DNA from: Chryseobacterium sp. IHB B 17019
Lineage (GTDB): Bacteria > Bacteroidota > Bacteroidia > Flavobacteriales > Weeksellaceae
Assembly (NCBI RefSeq): GCF_001456155.1
Contig: NZ_CP013293.1
Span: 868,001 to 932,000, forward strand
Reading direction: 5' to 3'
Length of the DNA: 64,000 nucleotides
Part shown: positions 49,889-58,070 of the stretch, one piece after another
How positions within the stretch are numbered: position 1 is the stretch's first letter
Layout: every line of letters starts with the position of its first letter
Program-made: the position numbers and the translations under genes
Notes under the pieces: model-generated
Told to the model about the DNA's origin: nothing
Seen by the model: only the letters and a program-made list of their open reading frames with translations
Database searches by the model: none

Positions 49889-50896
49889 TTACGAGTCGCC
49901 TCTTGGCCTCACATATTCCTTCTCAGCATATTGATCATTGCTGTGGTAACGCAGTGTATCTTTGAGATACCAGCTATTTAAGCCCTGTATCATCATTCCC
50001 TGATAAAGCACATATTTGTCAACTGATTCATGCCAATCTCCGAAATCCGGCAGGCTGGCATGCAAAGCAACAAATTCCGCCACATCTGCATCATGAATGC
50101 GAACTACTTCCTGAATTGCCTCATCCAGTGAAATATTTTGCTCATGCTGTATTATAAGCACAAGATTAATTACCTCGCCTTTTCTCATGATTTCTTTTTT
50201 TACGGAATACACATCATTTTGCCAGGACATTATTCTGGCTGTTAATGCCTGAATACGCTGTATAACCGGGTGGGCTGAAATGTGTTTTGGCAAAACAAAA
50301 CCTAGTCCCAGCTCAGCCCAGGGCTCATAAGCATACATAGCTATTGAATATTCACGAAATATCATGAAATAGGCACGTGGAGGAAAAACTCCTGTTGTTT
50401 TATAAGGCGCTTCTGCCCGCATTCCATACACCATATATCGATCCATAAAATAGGTAAATACTTCGAGCCATTCAGGTGAAGTAACGGCCAGATATTCATC
50501 CCTTATTATGGCCATTATTTTGTCATGTGGGTGTGCATTAATATCAGGCATATTACCCTTGAGGATACCAATAATGCGTTTATGTGCCTGATCCAGCTCA
50601 TCAACGGTACAAAGGCCACAGTAATCATCAAAGGTGGTGATCCAGATCATGAAGCGGTTACATGCTCTCGCGTGCTCATAAGTCGGCGCTATGGCAAGCA
50701 TCCTTGCAGTAGCTCCATGCAGCCCCATCTGTTTATAGGTTTCCCGGGTTTCAGGGGATAAGAAGGTAAAATCAGTGTCCAGCCATCCTTCCAGATCCTC
50801 CTTCAGTTGGTCAAAATGAGGATTTACCAAATCCGGCCAGGGATATTTGAAAATGAGTGGATAGGGTTGTTCAAAATATTTAATTTCAGATTCCAT
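49889..50896 (-). CDS. Class I terpene synthase (array member 3)
   Basis: 335 residues. FDDYCG (Asp90-91), NDVYSVKKE (Asn227, Ser231, Glu235), Arg181 at -46, RY at the end (DTLRYHS). YPWPDLVNPH start matches the shared N-terminal pattern. Between members 2 and 3 lies a 115-base gap that contains a 19-codon minus-strand frame (49797-49856) of unknown worth. Confidence 0.9.
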   Translation of the reverse strand: MESEIKYFEQPYPLIFKYPWPDLVNPHFDQLKEDLEGWLDTDFTFLSPETRETYKQMGLHGATARMLAIAPTYEHARACNRFMIWITTFDDYCGLCTVDELDQAHKRIIGILKGNMPDINAHPHDKIMAIIRDEYLAVTSPEWLEVFTYFMDRYMVYGMRAEAPYKTTGVFPPRAYFMIFREYSIAMYAYEPWAELGLGFVLPKHISAHPVIQRIQALTARIMSWQNDVYSVKKEIMRKGEVINLVLIIQHEQNISLDEAIQEVVRIHDADVAEFVALHASLPDFGDWHESVDKYVLYQGMMIQGLNSWYLKDTLRYHSNDQYAEKEYVRPRGDS

Positions 50897-51033
50897 ATTT
50901 CAGTTGTTTTGTTATTATAAATGAAACTTAGAGAGTTTGACATTTGTATTTTTTCTCTTGCTTACACAGACAAAAAAGCATAAGCATATCATACCAATCT
51001 TGGGCATCCTTCTTCATAATATCAGTATATAAA

Positions 51034-51061
51034 ATATCTTATCCGGCCAAGGATAAGATAT
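51034..51061. terminator. Strong hairpin between terpene synthase genes
   Basis: ATATCTTATCC at 51034-51044 and GGATAAGATAT at 51051-51061 form a perfect 11-bp stem with 6-base loop. It sits in the 201-base gap between members 4 and 3 and, on the minus strand, is followed by ATTTTATATA. It may end the upstream transcript or shape expression along the array. Confidence 0.55.
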
Positions 51062-51097
51062 CGTTGTTTATAATTTTTGTGATGGATCAATTATAAT

Positions 51098-52096
51098 CTA
51101 AAGTGATGTATCTTGAGTTTCCCTATCTGGCCATGCAAAGCATTTGGGATCATAACGATTTGTATCTACCAGGTAAAAAGTATTCAGACCTTGTATCAGG
51201 CTGCCCCAGCCTAGGAACAATTGTTTTATCTCTTCCTGATACTTCCCAAAATCAGGAAGGTCTTCCTGTAAAGCAATAAGTTCTGCAAGATCATCGTCAT
51301 GAATTTTCATGGCTTCAGACAAAGCATCTTCTAATGACAAGTTATAGTTTCTTTGTAAGACGATAACGATATTCATAACTTCCGTATCCTTGCTTAGTTC
51401 TTTTTTCAATCCCTGGATATCATTCTGCCAGGCAATAATTCTAGACCATAGGGATCGAACACGCTGTATCACAGGGTGGCGTTCTATCTCTTCTGTTAAA
51501 AAAATACCAAACTCCGCATCAACCAGATAGAAATAAGGAAATATTACAATTGAATATTCCCGGATTACTTTAAACAATGCAAGTGAAGGTACTGTTTGAG
51601 TGGCCTTATAACTAGCCTCTTCCTGAGCGCCGTATCTTGTAACGGTGTAAAATTCTTGTGCCAAGCGCTCCATCCATTCATCAGGCATAAAAGCACCAAA
51701 TTCATCTCTGATTTTAGCGGCCTGAATGAAATATCCGGGATCTTCCGGAGTAAGGCTGTCTCCTCTGAATATTGCTTCGAGTCGCTTACCATATTTAGTA
51801 ATCTCTTCTTCGGTTGCATATTCAAGCTGATCGTCAAATATGGTATGGAAAACAACAAGCCGATGCATAGGTGTTACGCGCTCATAACTTGCATAAGGAT
51901 ACATTCTTGCCGAACACTTGTGCAGGTCCATGCTCTTGTATCGTTCACGTATATTTTCAGATAAATATACATAATCGGTATCAATCCAGTTTCTGTAATC
52001 GATACCCATTTGTTCCACATTAGTATTGATTTTATCTGGCCAAGGGTAATAACCTTGAGGCAGGTAATTCGACGGGTTGTAATCTTCTGGTTTCAT
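51098..52096 (-). CDS. Class I terpene synthase with altered NSE motif (array member 4)
   Basis: 332 residues. FDDQLEY (Asp88-89, Glu92) is a good DDxxE motif and Arg179 sits 46 before Asn225, but the NSE motif reads NDIQGLKKE: Ser229 is replaced by Gly, a metal ligand loss that may change or abolish activity. RY is present (DTNRYDP). It and member 5 share the MKPEDxNPxxYLPQGxYPWPD start, so they are close paralogues. Confidence 0.88.
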   Translation of the reverse strand: MKPEDYNPSNYLPQGYYPWPDKINTNVEQMGIDYRNWIDTDYVYLSENIRERYKSMDLHKCSARMYPYASYERVTPMHRLVVFHTIFDDQLEYATEEEITKYGKRLEAIFRGDSLTPEDPGYFIQAAKIRDEFGAFMPDEWMERLAQEFYTVTRYGAQEEASYKATQTVPSLALFKVIREYSIVIFPYFYLVDAEFGIFLTEEIERHPVIQRVRSLWSRIIAWQNDIQGLKKELSKDTEVMNIVIVLQRNYNLSLEDALSEAMKIHDDDLAELIALQEDLPDFGKYQEEIKQLFLGWGSLIQGLNTFYLVDTNRYDPKCFAWPDRETQDTSL

Positions 52097-52139
52097 TTTT
52101 TTTAAATTAAAGTGATAAATTGATGTTTGATAGGTTGTT

Positions 52140-52316
52140 ATTATGATAGAATAGTTTTAATTTAAAATATTCTTGCACAATGTATTCTTGAACCTGATTC
52201 AGCTTTGCTTTGAGTTGTGCTGCTCCAGGAATCCAGCTGCGGTATAACGGTCTGGTTTTGTAGATATTTAACAACAGCTTCTGCAATAGTCCAAAATCGG
52301 GAAGCGGGCCGGGAGT
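52140..52316 (-). pseudogene. C-terminal fragment of an eighth terpene synthase
   Basis: The minus strand can be read as LPDFGLLQKLLLNIYKTRPL then RSWIPGAAQLKAKLNQ, which resembles the C-terminus of member 6 (SLPDFGIWQDAVVNW ... PGAAELKKKLNQI). A frame change is visible in the middle and no start or catalytic region remains. It fills most of the 265-base gap between members 4 and 5 and records a deleted synthase gene. Confidence 0.75.
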
Positions 52317-52361
52317 TCTATATAAATACTGTCATTTCTTTTTATCCTTATTATTGAACTT

Positions 52362-53363
52362 CTATATTTTCGTATCATTATTAATCTCCGGCCATGCAAA
52401 ACCTTCACCACCAGCAAGGTAGCGCTCTGTGTCTTTTATATAATGAGTATTAAGTCCTTGTAATATTGAGCCAAGACTTGTAACATAGTCATACACCTGT
52501 TGCTGGTAACTGCCAAAATCCGGTAAATTTTCATGAAGTGCTACAAATTCACTAACGTCTTGATCATGAATATGTTTCGCCTCAGTGACAGCTTCTTCTA
52601 AAGATATATTTTGACCTTTTTGTAAAACAAGAATTAAGTTCATTAACTCTGTATCAAGCCCCAGCTCTTTTCGTAAGGAGTAAAAATCGTTCTGCCATGC
52701 CTCGATTCTTGATGTAAGTGCTCGCAGACGTTGTATTACAGGATGCTCTTCGATATATTTTGGCAAAACAAAATTTACTTCAATATCCGCCCAGTATAAA
52801 TATGGATACATATTTACGGAGTACTCTCGCAATATTAGAAAATATTCTAACGAAGGAATGCGCTTAGCCAACTTAAATGGGGTTTCTTCCTGTACACCAT
52901 ATTTATAACAACGAGATAGATTTTCGATAAATCGTTCTAGCCATTCGGATGGCATAAAGGATTTGTATTCATCTCTTATAAGGGCTAAATGCTGGAAAAT
53001 ACCATTCTCATCAGGAAAAGGAGTAGAGCCGTTCAGTATTTCTATTGCCCGATCGCAGTCTCTTTTTTTCTCTTCAATTGTTGCAAATTCCATCTGATCG
53101 TCCATCACAACAAAATTGAGGACAAATCGATTACAGGGTATTGTTTGTTCATAGCTTGCTTTGGGAATCATTCGGGCAGTACATAAATGAAACCCCATTT
53201 TTTTATATTTTCTCCTTGCCTTTTCCGATAGATAGGTATAATCATGATCAATCCAATTGTTCATATCAATCTCCATCTGGGCAATATTTGGATTTATCAA
53301 ATCAGGCCAAGGATAACAACCTTGTGGTAGATAATCTTGTGGATTAAAATCTTCTGGTTTCAT
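52362..53363 (-). CDS. Class I terpene synthase (array member 5)
   Basis: 333 residues. MDDQMEF (Asp88-89, Glu92), NDFYSLRKE (Asn225, Ser229, Glu233), Arg179 at -46 and RY (DTERYLAG). All key residues are intact. Close paralogue of member 4 but with a normal NSE Ser, so comparing the two would show what the Gly variant does. Only 39 bases separate it from member 6. Confidence 0.91.
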   Translation of the reverse strand: MKPEDFNPQDYLPQGCYPWPDLINPNIAQMEIDMNNWIDHDYTYLSEKARRKYKKMGFHLCTARMIPKASYEQTIPCNRFVLNFVVMDDQMEFATIEEKKRDCDRAIEILNGSTPFPDENGIFQHLALIRDEYKSFMPSEWLERFIENLSRCYKYGVQEETPFKLAKRIPSLEYFLILREYSVNMYPYLYWADIEVNFVLPKYIEEHPVIQRLRALTSRIEAWQNDFYSLRKELGLDTELMNLILVLQKGQNISLEEAVTEAKHIHDQDVSEFVALHENLPDFGSYQQQVYDYVTSLGSILQGLNTHYIKDTERYLAGGEGFAWPEINNDTKI

Positions 53364-53402
53364 ATCATCTTATGTTTTAAAATTTGGGAATTTAATGTTA
53401 TT

Positions 53403-54416
53403 TTATATTTGGTTTAATTTCTTCTTCAACTCAGCCGCACCAGGAAATTCCATAGCATTGTAACGGTCCAGCTTTGTTGAAATATTCTTCCAGCCACTCA
53501 GAACCATGCTCATATAGTGTACCCAGTTAACAACAGCGTCCTGCCATATCCCAAAATCGGGTAGAGAAGCCTGGAGTTCCACAAACTCTTTCAGGTCTTC
53601 ATTGTGCAGACGCAGATCTTCAAGACAAGCTTCTTTCAGAGACATCTGCTTTTCATGTTGGATCACCTTTACGATATTGTAATAAATACTGTCCGTAGCC
53701 TCGTCTTTGATTACAGATTGTACCTCATTGAAAAAAGTAACCAGATGGCAGGCCAACGTCTGTAAACGGCGAATCACCGGATGCTCATGTATCTCGGGAG
53801 GCAAGATAATTCCGGTTTCCACTTCTGTGAGTTGTAGGAAGGGGTAGAGGCATATAGAGTTTTCGCGCAAAGCAATGCACTCTTCTACACTGGGATATGT
53901 TTTGTTTTTCTTGTATTTCAACTCGGTTTCCAGCCCTGTAAAATACCTGCTGATCATTTTTGAAAAACGGAAAATTGATTCCTGTGGGATAAACTGTAAT
54001 AATTCCTCTCTCAATGTAGCCAGCATGGCTCCTAAAGGTATTCCCGAATCTGCGGCAGTGATTTCGCCATTGAGTATTGCAACAGATTGAGTATGGACAT
54101 GCCCAATATCTTCGACCTCACTTTCCTCATAAAGATCGTCATTATACAAAGTCCATAACATTAATCTACAGATTGGCTTGAACCGTTCAGGTGGTGCGGT
54201 AGGAAACCATTGGGCTGCAATATGCGCCGTTTTAGTTTTTTTGTACTTTTTGCGAAGATCTGGATTTTGCTCGTAGAGCCATAGATATTCTCCGTCAATC
54301 CATTGATTTTCAGTAATCTCCTGCAATTGTTCAGCATGGGGATTTTTTAGTGTAGGAAAAGGATACTTAAATTGTTTGTAGAGCAGCTCAAGAGTGCTGA
54401 AATTTTCAGTGTTCAT
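53403..54416 (-). CDS. Divergent class I terpene synthase (array member 6)
   Basis: 337 residues, the most divergent member. Asp motif reads NDDLYEES (Asp93-94, Glu97); the NSE motif is NEVQSVIKD (Asn230, Ser234, Asp238) with Glu in place of the second-position Asp and Asp at the end. Arg184 is at -46, and RY is present (KLDRYNA). The first 34 codons and 200 bases of upstream DNA are repeated at 55995-56315. Possible altered metal binding or product. Confidence 0.87.
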   Translation of the reverse strand: MNTENFSTLELLYKQFKYPFPTLKNPHAEQLQEITENQWIDGEYLWLYEQNPDLRKKYKKTKTAHIAAQWFPTAPPERFKPICRLMLWTLYNDDLYEESEVEDIGHVHTQSVAILNGEITAADSGIPLGAMLATLREELLQFIPQESIFRFSKMISRYFTGLETELKYKKNKTYPSVEECIALRENSICLYPFLQLTEVETGIILPPEIHEHPVIRRLQTLACHLVTFFNEVQSVIKDEATDSIYYNIVKVIQHEKQMSLKEACLEDLRLHNEDLKEFVELQASLPDFGIWQDAVVNWVHYMSMVLSGWKNISTKLDRYNAMEFPGAAELKKKLNQI

Positions 54417-54633
54417 AATTTCATGATTTTGGTTTAGTTTTGAATACTAATATAAAAATTTAATTAACCCAATATTAAAATAATTCACATAAAATTGATA
54501 TGTTGTATAACAGATTCTGTTATGTTGCATTAACAGGGGAATTTATACCATGAAAATATTTAGCTATAATTTGAAATAGGAAAGTTTTCGAGAAATTTAA
54601 AACAATTTCTTCCTAATTTTTTCACCAAAATTT
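54313..54633 (-). repeat. 321-bp direct repeat, copy 1
   Basis: Matches 55995-56315 with an offset of 1682 bases and only one difference noticed (54534). It covers the first 34 codons of member 6 and about 217 bases upstream, including its promoter region. Copy 2 belongs to a truncated synthase remnant. Confidence 0.95.
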
Positions 54634-54894
54634 TGATCAGAAAACAGGGAGATGCAAATTTCAGATACTATTGGTCAGAAAATTTTATTTTTGTTGAAAA
54701 TTGAGTGAATTAAAAACAAATCTATGTCTTGGAATATTTTTGATGCCGTATGAGTTGTCCTTGATGCTTTGGATTTTTTTGGGAAATTTGTCGTCTCCGA
54801 ATTGAGAAACTGAAAAATCGGAAAATAGTAAAAAATCAAAATATATTGTAGAAAAGATTGGTTTTGAATTGTACAAGGTACTGGCGTTATATCG
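54417..54894. other. 478-base gap between array members 6 and 7
   Basis: No gene is supported here. It holds the upstream part of the 321-bp repeat with the ATAACAG/CTGTTAT palindrome, and AT-rich DNA beyond, with no clear terminator. Confidence 0.5.
54507..54523. promoter_or_regulatory. 17-bp palindrome upstream of member 6
   Basis: ATAACAG-ATT-CTGTTAT, perfect 7-bp arms, about 90 bases before the member 6 start. Its copy at 56189-56205 precedes the truncated remnant. A candidate operator for a regulator of the array. Confidence 0.55.
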
Positions 54895-55944
54895 TCAATC
54901 ATATCTACCTGCCCCATTTTCCGGCTCCTTGTCAGACGAAAATTCAGGATCGGGCCAAACATCCGATGTATAGCGAAACGCATCTCTCTCATAATATAAT
55001 TGCAACCCCTGAATCTCCGCCATGAGATAAACCACATACGTTATAACCTGCTGCTGATATGCTCCAAAGTCTGACATAGCAGCAAACAACGCATGGAATT
55101 CCCTTATGTCTGTATCGCTTATGCGTATTGCTTCTGCATAGGCTTCTTCCAACGACATGTTGTATTCGTTTTGCAACACTAATACGATATTCATCATTTC
55201 CGAATCCCTGCCTATTTCCTTGGGTAGCGAATAGAAATCATTTTGCCATGCCATAATTCGGCATGTTAGCCTTTGAAATTGCTTTATAACTGGATGTTTT
55301 GCAAGAAAATCGGGCAATGGGAAATCAAGTATTACTTCCTGCATAAGCATATAAGGATACTCAGCAAGGGAATATTCGCGGATAAGAAAAAATTCAGCCA
55401 GTGGAGGGCAGCGTTGAGTGGCTTTATATGGAGCTTCTCCGCCCATACCATAGATAAAATACTCATTAAATGCTTCTATTACTCGCTCGATCCATGTATC
55501 CGGCATTAATACAGCCATTTCTTTCCTGGATAATGATACTTGCCTCAATATTTCATTATCACCTGGCTCCGGCTCATCACCTAGCCACATCCGTTCAAAC
55601 CGCTGCCGGAACAACTCCAGTTCAGCTTGTGATGCCAGTTCATAATAATCATCTTGCACCAGCATCCATAACGTTACCCTATTACAGGCCGCAGCACGTT
55701 GGTAATCGCCTGGATAAGGTAACATTCTTGCTGTTATAAAGCCGCTATTCATCAACTTATATTTCTGTCGGGTTGATTCAGATAAAAAAGTGTAGGATGC
55801 AATCATTTCATCTGTGTCTATTTTTAGTTGTTCAGCATGAGGGTTTAAAAGCTTATCCGAATGAAATTCGTATCCACTTAAAAAAGGGTATTCGGGACGT
55901 GGCAGGTTTTGATACATTGCATAGGGTTCTTGTTTCTTTGTCAT
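54895..55944 (-). CDS. Class I terpene synthase (array member 7, most upstream)
   Basis: 349 residues with a longer, polar start (MTKKQEPYAMYQNLPRPEYPF). QDDYYE (Asp98-99, Glu102), NDFYSLPKE (Asn235, Ser239, Glu243; Pro in place of Arg/Lys), Arg189 at -46 and RY (DAFRYTS). It lies between the two copies of the 321-bp repeat, so recombination between these could remove it. All catalytic residues are present. Confidence 0.9.
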   Translation of the reverse strand: MTKKQEPYAMYQNLPRPEYPFLSGYEFHSDKLLNPHAEQLKIDTDEMIASYTFLSESTRQKYKLMNSGFITARMLPYPGDYQRAAACNRVTLWMLVQDDYYELASQAELELFRQRFERMWLGDEPEPGDNEILRQVSLSRKEMAVLMPDTWIERVIEAFNEYFIYGMGGEAPYKATQRCPPLAEFFLIREYSLAEYPYMLMQEVILDFPLPDFLAKHPVIKQFQRLTCRIMAWQNDFYSLPKEIGRDSEMMNIVLVLQNEYNMSLEEAYAEAIRISDTDIREFHALFAAMSDFGAYQQQVITYVVYLMAEIQGLQLYYERDAFRYTSDVWPDPEFSSDKEPENGAGRYD

Positions 55945-55969
55945 ATTATTGAGTTTTAAAGTGTGATAT

Positions 55970-56098
55970 TTATAGCTGGTTCAACCTTGCCTTCGTAATC
56001 TCCTGCAATTGTTCAGCATGGGGATTTTTTAGTGTAGGAAAAGGATACTTAAATTGTTTGTAGAGCAGCTCAAGAGTGCTGAAATTTTCAGTGTTCAT
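55970..56098 (-). pseudogene. Internally deleted terpene synthase remnant (42 codons)
   Basis: The frame starts exactly like member 6 (MNTENFSTLELLYKQFKYPF) and runs to residue 35, then jumps to KARLNQL and stop, which resembles the KKKLNQI end of the synthases. So the 5' end is fused to a C-terminal tail with the middle deleted. It includes the copy of the promoter region from the 321-bp repeat. A micro-protein could still be made, but it has no catalytic part. Confidence 0.85.
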
Positions 56099-56315
56099 AA
56101 TTTCATGATTTTGGTTTAGTTTTGAATACTAATATAAAAATTTAATTAACCCAATATTAAAATAATTCACATAAAATTGATATGTTGTATAACAGATTCT
56201 GTTATGTTGCATTAATAGGGGAATTTATACCATGAAAATATTTAGCTATAATTTGAAATAGGAAAGTTTTCGAGAAATTTAAAACAATTTCTTCCTAATT
56301 TTTTCACCAAAATTT
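55995..56315 (-). repeat. 321-bp direct repeat, copy 2
   Basis: Near-identical to 54313-54633; holds the 5' end of the remnant and its upstream palindrome (56189-56205). Confidence 0.95.
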
Positions 56316-56499
56316 GCTTAGAGTTGAGCTTTAAGATGAATAACGTGATAATAATCAGTCGAATAGAGAAATAAAAATGGATGTTGTTCTTCAGTTTTTG
56401 TAAGTCTATATTTATTGAAGTTGAGAGTTTTAATAGGTGGAAATAAAATTTCAGGATTTTTATTAATCTGAAATTTTTACTTTTGTCAAAACTCAAATT

Positions 56500-56904
56500 A
56501 TGAAATTGGATTTTTTGGAAGTTTTGGGAGTTGTAGGAGATATGCTCAATTTATTGGCCAGTAATTCATATTCATCGGATCTTTCTGATGACAATAAACC
56601 TGTAAAAAAGAAAAGGACTAAATATTTTACTATAAAAGTGAGTATGGGATTTATTTTAATCTCCTCAGTTTTATTGTTTTTTGTTTTTAAAGATCCTTTA
56701 CCCGCTGAAAATTATGTCCAAACAATTGTTGTATGCTCATTGATTGGTTTGGCAATTTCACTTATATTCTTTTTTCTCATGTATATTTTGGAAAAATATT
56801 ATTTTAAAAGTGTTTTTCAATGGCTGTTTTTCAGCTGTTCTGTGATTTTGTTTTTTGTTTCAGTGGTTTTGTGTGTTTATTTTGAATCGGGGATATTTAT
56901 TTAA
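56500..56904 (+). CDS. Small three-helix membrane protein
   Basis: 134 residues: a polar N-terminal 45, then helices at about 48-65, 75-97 and 105-130. Its TACTTTTG-like box lies just upstream (about 56474-56481). No family recognised. Divergent from the terpene synthase array end. Function unknown. Confidence 0.55.
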   Translation: MKLDFLEVLGVVGDMLNLLASNSYSSDLSDDNKPVKKKRTKYFTIKVSMGFILISSVLLFFVFKDPLPAENYVQTIVVCSLIGLAISLIFFFLMYILEKYYFKSVFQWLFFSCSVILFFVSVVLCVYFESGIFI

Positions 56905-56947
56905 ATTACAAATATTATGAAATAAAAAAATAGAACCTTTTCAGATT

Positions 56948-57172
56948 CTATTTTTGTTCTAGCTGTGCAATTTTTTCTTTTAATTGCTGAATTTCTTTTT
57001 TCAGAAGTTCAATGTAGTCTTGTTGGTTTTCAAGCAAAAATTCTGGGACATTGCAATACACATTATTACTTCCTACGTAACTACCTGTAATGTTTTCGAA
57101 GTTTTGACTAATGGAATTTTCTTTATCGGTTTGTTTTACTATCTCACCAGAGATAGTCTCTTCTGTATTCAT
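56948..57172 (-). CDS. Small coiled-coil protein, possible regulator remnant
   Basis: 74 residues from the ATG giving MNTEETISGEIVKQTDK. The ENITGSYVGSNNVY segment and the final EIQQLKEKIAQLEQK coiled coil resemble the C-terminal part of XRE-type regulators in this group, but no helix-turn-helix is present. It may be a truncated regulator gene. An in-frame ATG 66 bases upstream gives a non-matching addition. Confidence 0.45.
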   Translation of the reverse strand: MNTEETISGEIVKQTDKENSISQNFENITGSYVGSNNVYCNVPEFLLENQQDYIELLKKEIQQLKEKIAQLEQK

Positions 57173-57247
57173 TTGATTAAACACAAACCGTACTCTTTTA
57201 CTAACCCTTTGATGGGAATGTGGTAAATAAATAAACATTAATTAAAT

Positions 57248-58039
57248 TTGAGGATGTGTAAATACTTTTTAATATTATCAATACTATCTTTTACTTGTTT
57301 GTTTTCTCAACAAAAAGCTGAGAAGTCTCTTTCAGAACTTGAGGTTCAATATGAATATTCTTTTGTTAGGGATACGATAGATGTGGATCAGAGTCATAGG
57401 TTCAAAGAACTTATGCTTTTGGATTTCAATTCAAATACTTCCTTGTTTTATAGTCAGCAATATGTAGCCGCTAGAGAGATTTTTAAAAAAGCTGCTGCTG
57501 CGGCATAAACCTCTAGTAATGTTGAGATTAGGGCTGCTGATTTACCAAAATATAAAGTTGGCTATTCTATATATAGAGAAGGCTCGAAAATTTATTTTAC
57601 AAGTCATATAAATCGAGATTTTTATACTTTTGAAAATACTTATTTAAGTTGGGATACCAATTACAAAGATGTAAAAACGATTCTTGGATATAAGTGTAAT
57701 AAAGCTACAACAAAATTCGGTAATAGAATTTACACAGCTTGGTACACAAAAGATATTCCGGTATCGGAAGGACCTTATAGATTTAAAGGACTCACAGGTT
57801 TAATTTTAGAAATTAGTGATGCAAATAAATATCATTCCTTTATTGCAATAGGGATTGAAAAAAAAGAAGTTGAAATTGCACCTCTACAAAAAGGCATTCC
57901 TGTAACAAGGGAAATGTATATTAAAAAGAGAGAGGAATTTAAAAATAACCCATATCCACAAAGTAAAACTCTCACAAAAGAGAGAAGAGATCAGATGATT
58001 GAAGCTTTTAAAAAAGATAATAATTCAATCGAAAACTAA
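57248..58039 (+). pseudogene. GLPGLI family protein gene interrupted by in-frame stop
   Basis: A signal peptide (LILSILSFTCLFSQ) begins a 263-codon frame. A TAA at 57506-57508 (codon 87) interrupts it but the same frame stays open to 58039 without shift. The later part has the family core: YKCNKATTKF, AWYTKDIPVSEGPYRFKGL and GLILEISD (GLTGLI in place of GLPGLI). These are secreted or periplasmic proteins of unknown function in Bacteroidota. One base change would restore it. Confidence 0.8.
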
Positions 58040-58046
58040 TTTTAAA

Positions 58047-58070
58047 CACCTGAAAAACAGGTGCTTTTTT
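58047..58070 (+). terminator. Rho-independent terminator
   Basis: CACCTG-AAAAA-CAGGTG, then C and a T run; ends the GLPGLI gene and lies just beside the end of the AraC gene. Confidence 0.85.

Noticed and set aside
54675-55037. 120-codon frame overlapping the end of terpene synthase 7
   Set aside because: Mostly in another frame of the synthase C-terminus; the rest is AT-rich spacer.
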